DNA of 64,000 nucleotides, taken from Lepisosteus oculatus (lineage: Eukaryota; Chordata; Actinopteri; Semionotiformes; Lepisosteidae). Below are positions 37,373-46,612 of this stretch, one piece after another (the first letter of the stretch is position 1; every line of letters starts with the position of its first letter). Below the pieces are notes generated by a model. It was not told where the DNA came from and made no database searches. It saw only the letters and a list, made by a program, of their open reading frames with translations. The translations under genes and the position numbers were made by a program. Where the stretch lies: positions 16,009,444-16,073,443 of the forward strand of contig NC_090703.1 in NCBI RefSeq assembly GCF_040954835.1, given 5' to 3'.

Positions 37373-40370
37373 TAGTGTTTTAGAAAGGAATGTAAATGCA
37401 CTGCCTGGCATTACCATTCATTGAGTTTTGTGTTTTTTTTCCATTTTTCTAAATTATTGTTCAAGTCCCAACCTAATTTCTAGAGTAAAATATTTGCAAA
37501 AACACAACTTCTGCAACTGTTAAGCAATAAGGAGAGCTTAGAGGTCAAGAACAAATCTGGCGTGATTGTTCCCTTCAACAAAGCTGGATACTTTATTGCT
37601 TTTAATGAAATGCCTGTTTGCTTTTTTTACTGTGAATGCCTTGTTACTTTTTATTTCAATTAGGTATGCACATTGTATATTGGATTCCCTACAAAATAAG
37701 CATCACCCTATTTTATACCACAGTAGGTCCAGTAACCTTCTTGATTTTCCTGTTAGAAATGACCTACTTTTAGAATGAGTTCTTTGGAAAGTGATAATAC
37801 TGTTATAAAGCCACACCTACACGAGTAAGAGCTCGTGATCTGAATATTCATTATAGAAACTTTACCTTGCCTGCATTGCATTAGATTATTATAAATTAAA
37901 CAACACTTTTTAATTCTAGAATGTAAAGAGCAAATGTTATTTAAATACAAAGATAATAAAAATTGTGATGATCATACTGTCTGCCTTTTGTTTTGATGTT
38001 CAATTTTATCCCATCACCTGCAACTAGCCCATATCATAGAACAGATAACACTGTCTTTATGATGTAGTGCTGAAATATCATATACATGGAATATATTCCT
38101 AAGACTTTCGTATCTCTGGTTTCTCAGAATGTGTTCTAATGTGTAAATATCTTGATTAGAACATGTTGGATAACATTGATATAAACTAGATTTGATGCAA
38201 AGACTTTGATACAGTAAGGTGAATATTATACATCTTAAAGGGTTGAGATACCAAGTATTGGAAAAGCTCAGCACTAATAATTTCAACAAATTCACAGTAA
38301 TCATGGAAATGTATGCTTAGTAATTGGATTGAGTTCAGAAGTCTTTCTTTAATGGAACGAAATTGAAATAAATATACATATTCACCTTGCCCTAGTTTCA
38401 TCTCATAGAAAGAAATGACTCTGCTGCTATGCCATGATGACTAAAGTCTTACATTTTGCAAAAGATCATTAACTGTGCCTCACATAAAGGCAATGTCCTT
38501 GTCAGTGTCTCGTTTTAAACAGTCACTGCTCTTATTTGAGTTTCTTTGCCATAAGCATAACTAAATGTGAGTGACTGTGGGACATGGGAATGCAAAACCC
38601 ACTCAGTAAACACTGACTTTTTTTCATAGACACAAAAGTTTCTTACTGTGTATTTTAGTCAATTTGCTTGAGAATGTATATTCATTATTTTGTACTTGGA
38701 AAAACTAATGTTCACTATATGAAAGTACAGTTCAAGATACAAGTTCTTAACACTGTAACGTTTTAGCAAATGATATTGATGCCTTGCTGAATTTTGTCAA
38801 ATTTTCTTGTGTGCAGGATGCATGTTTTGGTTTTGAAATTAAAATTGCCCTTTTTGACCAGGAGTATTTTCTTGCTCTTTATTGGGATCTGATGTATTTT
38901 AACTTGAACGGTAGGCAGAACACACCATCAGTAGAACAAAAACATCAGTCGATCAAAACGACTGTTATTAAAACTGAACCTTTACTTGAAAATGGACTTT
39001 TAGGTTGCAGGTATAAAGTAGTAGCCTTACTCCCCCTCAAGTATAACTCTTTGCTGTTTTGCAGGTGTTGTGTTCTTGTTTTACCTTTGTGCTTAAGGGT
39101 GTTTGGTAAAGGGCCAGTGAAACACAGTGGCAGTGGAATGGCTGATACTGCATCCATTGCAAAACATTGCAGCTCCAAATAAGCGTGAACGTGATTAAGT
39201 TCTACAAGAAATTTTGCAACAGAACCAAAATCCCTTGCTTTGCAGGAAAAAGTATAGAAAGTATCTTACGTGGCTTGAGAACTAGAAAATTAATTGAAAA
39301 GAGTAGCTCTCTTGACTATATGAGGCACTCATTTGCTTGTTTCATTTTAGTGACCTCTTAAATTAATCTTTTTTTAAAAGGATACATAGTAATATTAGAA
39401 ACATTGACATCATGTTGATGTGAATGGTTGATAACTATTTTTAGATTGGCCTGTGGTTTCAGAAGTCCTTCATTATTTTCTTCAGTTCATTTTTATTTGT
39501 TGCAAAGGCTCAGGTGCAACAATAATCTATTATTTGCATAGGGTAAGAATGATAAAGAGTTAAGCTATCAATTATTTGGCTGTAATAAACCTCTCTTAAC
39601 AGGAAAGTAACTAATTAGGTTTACTAATAGTTCCAACATGATATTTATCATAAAAAGATGCCACCCCATATGCAACATGTATGCAGTGCATAGGTCGAGC
39701 TTTAGCCCTTTACCTGAGTTATGAGTCTTGGAGTACCACTCGATTAAAGTCCAGTACTAATTAGGGTAGAGCAGTGTGTAGATGAAGCTGAATTGTTGGA
39801 CTCTGAGTTTCTGATAGCCAGCTTGGACTCCAGTGTTTGCTGTCACGTAAGCTGCAGTCAAAGTACAGTATTCCTGCCGGCCTGAGATTTGTAACAAACT
39901 GTTTAGCCAGTTCAATCAGTAACTCTTAACACTCCAGGAGAAGTACTAGTGCAGGTAAGATTACTTCAATGTTTTGTTTTTATACGGAAACCCTTTATTA
40001 TTTTTTGCCAGTTGGTAAAACTATTTGTTATGACAGCCTGAAGCTTACATTTGTAAAAGTGAAACCCCTGAATGCTCCATGTGTTTATTGCATAGGATAC
40101 AATTCTATAGTACAGATGTTTGTTTCATTGCACCTGGGATTTCGCAATAAACTTTTGGAGACTTGTACAAAGAATTTCTTAACTTACATTTATATTTATA
40201 GAATAGGTATTACATATTTGCTTAATTTCAAACCTCTTCTGTGTTATGATTTAAAAACATAAACCCACAAAAGTTACCTTAGAAAAGATAGTTTTCTTTT
40301 TAACTAGTTAGAGTTCTTAGAAGAAATAGTGTTAGCCTATAACGTATAATATGGTGTATGTAAAGCAGCT
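37373..40370. other. EMC7 3' UTR and intergenic region
   Basis: An AATAAA at 37955-37960 is the likely EMC7 poly(A) signal. The rest is AT-rich. Open frames of 132 aa (38784-39182) and 97 aa (39969-40262) show low-complexity or hydrophobic composition without recognisable domains or splice context. Confidence 0.55.
37955..37960 (+). terminator. EMC7 poly(A) signal
   Basis: Canonical AATAAA 583 bases after the EMC7 stop codon, the first clear signal downstream. Confidence 0.6.
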
Positions 40371-40379
40371 CCAAAACAT

Positions 40380-40960
40380 GAAGCTCATGCTTCATGGTTG
40401 GGAGAGGTTTCTGTGTTGGTGTGCAGTATTTAGTTTCCTCCAAACATAACGTTGTGGATTTCCACTTTTGTCTCATCTGTCCACGGAACATTATTCCAGT
40501 AACATTGTTGAACATCAAGGTGATCTTTGGCAAATGTGAGACAGGGAACAATGTGTTTTGTGTAGAGCAGTGCTTTCTTTTGTGGACACAATACTCTTGT
40601 TCAGTGTAGATCTCATCTTGGACTCAGGAGCACAGATATTAGCCTGAGCAAGAGACAGCTGCAGACCCTTAGCTGTTAACGTAGGGTTCTGACACATCCT
40701 TGAGTGTTGTATGACTCAACACTCAGTGATTTTTGATGGATGATGGCTCCTACAGAGAGTTGCAGTGATACTGAATTTCTTCCATTTGTACACTGCCTGA
40801 CAGTGGATTGATGGAGGTCTAAGCTTCAGAAATGCTTTTGTAACCCTTTCCAGCCTTATGAGAATGGACAGCTCTTCTTCAGAGGTCCTCTGAAACCTCT
40901 TTTCATCGAGACATGTTTCACTTCAACAAATCTGTGCTGTGAAGAGCAGACCTGTTAATT
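40380..40960 (-). pseudogene. Tc1-like transposase relic
   Basis: Minus-strand reading in shifting frames gives the pieces of a Tc1/mariner transposase. First come paired-like helix-turn-helix remains, with basic and arginine-rich residues (about 40950-40750). A block QNPTLTAKGLQLSLA follows (40690-40640), matching the N-terminal Tc1 pattern, and then a region round 40500-40400 where DETK is still discernible before NHEA. Stops and frameshifts separate the pieces, so the copy is dead. The TIRs were not identified. It lies about 0.6 kb upstream of the fibrinogen-like gene. Confidence 0.65.
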
Positions 40961-41084
40961 TTTTGCAGTGCATTATAAAGACCTCATTTAGAAACTTCAG
41001 TGCAGTTTTCGTCAACATGTTATGAAAAAAGATGTTACAACTTTGAATTCAGTCCAGACTGGTGCAATACACGTAGGGTCTGAT

Positions 41085-41480
41085 ACACTTAAGGGCTTTC
41101 CTGGAATGTCCTACACTGACAGGTTAAAAGAGCTGAAGCTTTCAGTTATAAACAGAGAAAACTAAAAGGGGAGCTGATCCAAGTGCTGTGTTTGAAATCT
41201 TCAAAGACACTGTCAAAGTCAACCAAGTGGGCTTCTTCACCCCCAACAGTGCACCACAATCCAGAGATCACAGGGGAAAGCTTCAGTACTTGGAAGTGCT
41301 TTTAAATCCTGAGAACTGGAGGCACATATTTACTGTATACAAAGGCTTGTGGGAGTATGGAACAAGCTAAAACCTTACTGAAGCCAAAAACTTGGCTTCT
41401 TTCAAGAAAGGTGTGGATTACATCAATATACATTCTAGCAAGCAGGCTAATTGGGTTGAATTGACTTCCCTCATTTTAAC
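41085..41480 (+). mobile_element. CR1-like LINE 3' fragment
   Basis: The plus strand reads CCTACACTGACAGGTTAAAA, then GAGCTGAAGCTTTCAG and AAACTAAAAGGGGAGCTGAT. In shifting frames this gives the C-terminal end of CR1-type LINE ORF2 (RLKELKLFS..., RKLKGELIQV). GGCTTCTTCACCCCCAACAG and the CAAGCTAAAACC stretch belong to the same consensus. Frames are broken and the copy is inactive. It ends shortly before the first recognised exon of the fibrinogen-like gene. Confidence 0.65.
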
Positions 41481-41563
41481 CATTTTTATGTTCTTAATTT
41501 TTTTGTGCACAAAACTGTTTTGCTTTACTGAATTTTCACTTGTTAGCAGGAGGCTTTGGAAAG

Positions 41564-43492
41564 ATGAAAACTAATTGCTACTGGCAGTGGGCTCTGTTAA
41601 TGTCCCTGCTTTGTGTGGTGGGGACTCAAAAAGAACTTCCTCCTGCAGAAAATGTGCACCTTCTTAATCCAGAGGAATACAAACTTGTTTTGAACTTGGA
41701 CCAGAAAGGTAAGGAACTACAAAGGCTTTTGAAGAATCATGTTTGTTATACTTTTGCATAAATGCACTGCTTAAAAACAAGACGCCTTGGTCGAGGCAGT
41801 CCACATTTTATATCATAATCTTTCTTCTTTACCTGCATATTTCAGATTTTATTCTGAAAATAACTGTGTTATAATTTGTCATGCTGTACGTGATTGTCCC
41901 AGTTGCTACTAGAAGCAATAATTCCATTTTTTTTTTTAACTCCCTTAATTCTGAAACAGGCATCTCAGTCATGTGATTGTTGTACAGTTAACAATATGAC
42001 TGACATTGCTTTGAAATCTTTCACTCAAGTTGTTTTGTCTCTGCTAAAAGTCAAAGATGGTAACATTGTTTCATGTCAACTGTGTTGGTTTGTAATGTGG
42101 GCTATAGGTCAAACCACATACACAACGTGGAAGCAATAGTTTGATTTGTATTCTGGACAAGAGGTCAAAGTTCACTTATTGCTGAATGTTGTCATAAAGT
42201 ACTTGACAGCTTTCAAAAGAATTGTCATCGACAATGATAATTCCAGATCTGAAGCATTTATGGAGATGGGAGATATACAAAGTGTTGAGATAGTAACCGT
42301 CCAATTTCAGCATAACATTTTTGGGGACTAGATAACCTTTTCTTTGAAGAAGGTGTATCCCTCTGTTTTGAAGTTAGTTATAATTCTGTTATTATAAGCT
42401 GTGATATTGTTTTGTAAAAATAATTGAAGTAGATATGATTTTCTTTTTTTATCCTATCTGGGGTGTGACCTATTACTTCCCAGGATACGCTGTGGCTCCG
42501 CTCTGACCCTATATCAGATTAAAATTGATGGTTGGATATCATGAGGAAAGAATACACCTAAAACTAGTGAAATACATTGCTATTCTCTGCAAGATCAATG
42601 AGAAATGGAAAGTTTAAATGAAACAGAAGGATATAGGAGAGTATCTACAGGTGTAATTTTTTAACATTGACATATTAATATTAAGGACATTTATTTTCTC
42701 TACTTTATGCTGTAGGTGCATTTGAAATACTAAAACCCACTACCAGTTTTGCCAAAGAGCACGACATATCTTAATGATTCTTTCATCCTTAATTCAGACT
42801 ATCCCAGTGACTGCTTTGAGATCTGGGAGAGTTCAGGAGGCCAGGCTAGGGATGGTATCTACATGATCCAGCCTACAAAGTCTGCCCTTGTGGTGTTCTG
42901 TGATATGCAGAGTGGGGGCTGGACCGTGGTGCAGCACATCACAGTCAACAGCAGCGTGGACTTCGACAGGACGTGGCAAGATTACAAGGTGGGCTTTGGG
43001 TCAATCACTAGTGACCACTGGCTAGGAAACGAGTACCTGTACCAGCTGACTAACAAGGGCGGGCAGTACAAACTTGGGATCAAGCTTGTAGATAAGGATG
43101 CAGTCACCAAGTTTGGAGAGTATGATCCCTTCCGCGTGGAAAGTGAGGAATCCCAGTACAAGATCCGTCTGGGACTGTTCGAGGGCACAGCTGTGGATGC
43201 CTTGAGCCAGGACACAGAGGCTTACCTACATGACAACCAGAAGTTCACAACCAAGGACCGAGACAATGATAACTTTTACCAGAATTGTGCCAAACTGGAG
43301 TATCTCGGGGTACCTGGAGGTGGCTGGTGGTACGATGCCTGTGCTGGTGCTAATTTGAACAGACGTAATGTCATCTACTGGCAGAAAGATTGCAACAAAG
43401 AGCACATCTGCAAATATGCTTGGATGATGGTGAGGCCCACGGATCGTGTTAAAGTCATCAAAACAGGAAGCTGTCAACGGGATGAACTGTAA
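41564..43492 (+). CDS. fibrinogen-like secreted/ER-lumenal protein (FGL1-like), C-terminal RDEL
   Basis: Two coding exons, 41564-41708 and 42798-43492, join in phase (AAA G|AC) to give 279 residues. An acceptor-like TTAGCAG just before 41549 suggests an upstream non-coding exon. Residues 1-20 (MKTNCYWQWALLMSLLCVVG) are a signal peptide, followed by a short linker with no coiled coil. One fibrinogen C-terminal domain follows, from about residue 54: DCFEIWESS, FCDMQSGGWTVVQ, VDFDRTWQDYKVGFG, WLGNEYLYQLT, FTTKDRDNDN and NCAKLE, then GGWWYDACAGANLN. The calcium-site DxDND and the two usual disulfide pairs are present. An extra pair (DCNKEHIC) and a Cys at residue 274 precede the last residues QRDEL. 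RDEL is a known KDEL-type ER retrieval variant, so ER residence is inferred. The whole domain is in one exon. It is probably the FGL1-like family; angiopoietin-like or ficolin-like genes are alternatives. Confidence 0.87.
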
Positions 43493-43712
43493 CTTTATTC
43501 ATTCAAACTTCCATTATCAGAAAGCCATTTACTCTGGATTGAACAGTAAAACTACAAATGTTTGAACTTCTCTCCTGTTTGGTTTGATATTTGTGCTGGT
43601 AGAGAAGGCAAGGCTTGAAATGTTTCCTTCCTTGTTCTTAATTTCTGATATTGTTTACAGTTCTGTCAAAAGATATGGAGCAGTTAATTTTTAATTAATA
43701 GTTAACTGCAAC

Positions 43713-43718
43713 ATTAAA
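43713..43718 (+). terminator. possible poly(A) signal of the fibrinogen-like gene
   Basis: ATTAAA 221 bases after the stop codon, the first plausible signal. It is the common variant and not the canonical hexamer. Confidence 0.35.
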
Positions 43719-44264
43719 AATGAAACCCCACTAAATGCATTTGTTTTCTTCTAACATACAGTCACATTTTGAGATGAAGGACCATCATGGAGATCAATCA
43801 GATTAATCATAATCAATTTGTAAGTGTGGAGTAGGGGTTTCTAGTCCTGGTCCTGGTAACCCAAGTGCTCGATTCAAAGCCTGTTGGATTTTTAGCTATG
43901 TAGTTGAACCATTAATAGAACAAATGATCTTGTTAATGAGACCTTTAAGTATTTTTCAAGATAGTTCAGATCAACTTCCAGTTGGGAAAATATTGGGTCT
44001 GGGATTCAATCAAGTTGAGGTACATTTGGAACAAATATTTGCAGATACTGGACTGGAATACCCTGAAAAACTGCCAATAACAAAAATAAGAGACAAATCA
44101 AGAGAACTTAAGCTTTGGAAAACACAGACTTCAGACTTCAGTCTGTGTTTGCTATTCAATTTAACTTCTTTGACATCTTAATTAGTCCTAAACTGGTAGT
44201 TATGCTTTTGTTTTGAAACAGTGTAACCGAGAATATGAGAAATGCTATCAGCAGAATTAGTTGC

Positions 44265-45200
44265 ACAATTACAGTTTTTCTTGATTGCTAAGACAATTTG
44301 AATGCAACTGTGGTTCACATCACAACATTATCAAAACCAAAACCCAAATAAGCAAAACAGACACATTTTCATCGCAACAGTAGAAATGCATCATTGCTTT
44401 CAGCCAAAATCCAAATACCAGACACTTGATCGGCAAAGCAGTAAAAACAAAGCTCTACAGATTACAAAACAGTCATTTGCTCCCAATTGATTACAATTAC
44501 TTTAATATAACACCCTATTACACACATGCAAATAATCTTTCCCAAAGCTGAAATTATCACTCAGTTCATAATCACATACTGTATAAGAGGTATGAGCCCA
44601 GAGAAGAGCTGCTCAAAGAGGTAGAGAACATTGTTGACTGTATGCTAAATCATGGTCTGTCATTGTGCAAGGCTACCCAAAGGTTGTAGCCTAATTTGAC
44701 CTGTTCAACTGTAGCATCAATTGTTACAAAATTCATACTTGAGAATAGGAAAGAGATCACATATAACTTCAATACACAGTAAAACATTACTGTATGAAAT
44801 GCATATGTGGGGTTTTCTCTCTTCTGATATTTATGGAGTCATCCTTTTTGTCCATCAGAAATGTAGTGCGTTCCTTAAAAGAATTAACAGAAACCCCTGC
44901 TCTGGTGGCCGAGACAAGGATTTCAATGCTGAACAGGTTGGCTGCAATTTTTGAAGTGGTTCTTGCAAACAATGCCACTTGCAGGAAATCCAGGCTACTG
45001 TTGTTGCAGATATTACTGTATTTTCAAGTGTCAGTCCTGCAGTAATTGACCGGGGTTGAAACAATACCTCCTCAGAATGAAGAAGCTCTACAGGGTGTCC
45101 TTTGAAACAAATAGTTACAGAGTGAAGAGGCTGTGGTACCAGTACGTGCAGGTAAGGTGACATCATAGTTATGTTTTGTCTTACATACTGTAGCATCATT
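44265..45200 (+). mobile_element. IS630/Tc1-superfamily transposon relic
   Basis: Pieces of a transposase N-terminus occur in order on the plus strand with frame breaks. GGRDKDFNAEQ falls at about 44900, VLANNATCRKS at about 44965, and RMKKLYRVSFETNS and RVKRLWYQYVQ at 45077-45150. These follow the IS630-like transposases of fish, whose consensus reads roughly LYRVPFERNS then RVKELRYEYVQ before the first catalytic Asp. That Asp and the rest of the DDE domain are missing. The left sequence round 44265-44330 (TTACAGTTTTTCTTGATTGC) may be the terminal repeat. The copy is inactive. Confidence 0.6.
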
Positions 45201-45988
45201 GTAGACACACTCCAGTGAAGGGTTAAATTCTTTCTCTGTACACTATGTTTAGCAAAACACCATCTGCAACATTAAATGTACCTGCTGTTGATAAAACCAG
45301 GGGCCTGCAGACACAAAGAAGGTTTGTTTTAAGAATCTCAAATAATTGTTTTTGTGTAGAAGGCCAATTGCAACTACCTGATTTTAGAAAACACTGATTT
45401 AGCTCAGTTATGTGGACATCTTATGTTTAAGGTAAAAGTTTGCTTAACCAATAGAAATCAAAATAGATTTAAGTTTTTTCTTTTTGAGACTTAAGCTTTT
45501 TGTATTCCTTATTAAAAAGTCAGCTGTAACTTTGTTTGTTAGAAGCATCCTCCTAATTGCAGGGAGGGTGCTTTTCTTTGGCCAAATATACAATAAACTC
45601 CTCTTCTGCTCAACAAAAAGGTCTCCAGTGGATATTTGCTCTACACTGAATGGTTAACCATGTTTTATTTATTGGCCCCTTAGAGCATAATGGAATTAGA
45701 AGTAATTATGGTTCCAAATGTATTCATATATGTGGATAAAGCTGGGCTCAATATCACTAAGTATATGTTCTATATACTGTATAAAACTTGTTGCACCTGA
45801 AGAGGGACAGAAGGTTGGGGCTAACAGTCTATTGACAGTCTTAACAGCCCCTTTCCACCACTCCTGTAAAGTGAAAGTGGTTTGAACCCATGTTTATGCA
45901 ATTGTTCCCTATGTACTGTACTTTCCATATCTTATTCCCATCAAGGATTGTTTTTTGTCCTTGTGAGGCAATGTCTATGAAGATGGTT

Positions 45989-45990
<2 letters not shown>

Positions 45991-46049
<59 letters not shown>
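45991..46049 (+). repeat. AAT trinucleotide microsatellite
   Basis: About 19 uninterrupted AAT units at the tail of SINE copy B. The poly-Ile and poly-Tyr open frames over it are artefacts. Confidence 0.95.
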
Positions 46050-46050
<1 letters not shown>

Positions 46051-46612
46051 TTCTTACAGTTATATAGCACTTTTTTTGGGTACTCCAATCAAAAAGCTTT
46101 ACAGGTAATGGGTACTCCCCTCCACCACCACCAATATGCAGCTCCCACCAGGATGACAGCAGCCATAGTGCACCAGTACACTCACTACACACCAGCTATC
46201 AGTGGGGAGGAGAACAGAGTGATGAAGCCAGTTCAGAGATGGGGATCATTAGGAGGCCTTGATTGGTAAAGGCCAATGGGAACTTTGGCCAGGATGCCAG
46301 GGTTGCACCCCTACTCTTTTCGAGAAACGCCCTGGGACTTTTAATGACCACAGAGAGTCAGGACCACGGGTTTATGTCTCATCGGAAGGATGACGCCTTT
46401 TTACAGAATAGTGTTCCCGTCACTATACTGGGGCATTGGGACCCACACAGACAGCAGGTTGAGCGCCCTCTACTGGCCCCACTAGCACCTCTTGCACAAG
46501 CAACCTTGTTTTTCCCAGGAGGTCTATTCCCATTCAGGTACTGACCCAGCTCACAACTGCTGAGCTTCAGTGTGCTGTCATCTGTGAGTTGCAGGTTGAA
46601 ATGGCTGCTGGG
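45991..46612 (-). mobile_element. 5S-rRNA-headed SINE, copy B (reverse)
   Basis: This is the same element as 9355-9960 in the other orientation. Its minus-strand head at 46612 is the 5S-like segment (CAGCAGCCATTTCAACC..., CACTGAAGCT). The body landmarks (GCCCTCTACTGGCC on the plus strand, ATAGTGTTCCCGTCACTAT, CATCGGAAGGATGACGCC) follow, then a tail with an AAT microsatellite at 45991-46049. About 30 bases of the 5S segment (the GCTAAG to TGGGAGAC part) differ or are deleted relative to copy A. Confidence 0.85.

Noticed and set aside
38784-39182. 132-residue plus-strand frame
   Set aside because: No recognisable domain, no promoter or splice context, AT-rich composition; its reverse strand also carries an open frame, typical of chance.
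42716-42775. Possible extra exon of the fibrinogen-like gene after GCTGTAG
   Set aside because: The frame hits TAA after about 20 codons and the only donor candidate (GTTTTG) is weak; direct joining 41708-42798 keeps phase and gives a sensible K-D-Y-P-S-D-C start of the domain.
42749-42797. Upstream extension of the fibrinogen frame (MPKSTTYLNDSF...)
   Set aside because: It is in-frame intron sequence: a clear acceptor (CTTAATTCAG) lies at 42797 and joins in phase with the signal-peptide exon.
45890-46192. Frames encoding poly-Ile and poly-Tyr
   Set aside because: Translation of an AAT microsatellite in the SINE tail.
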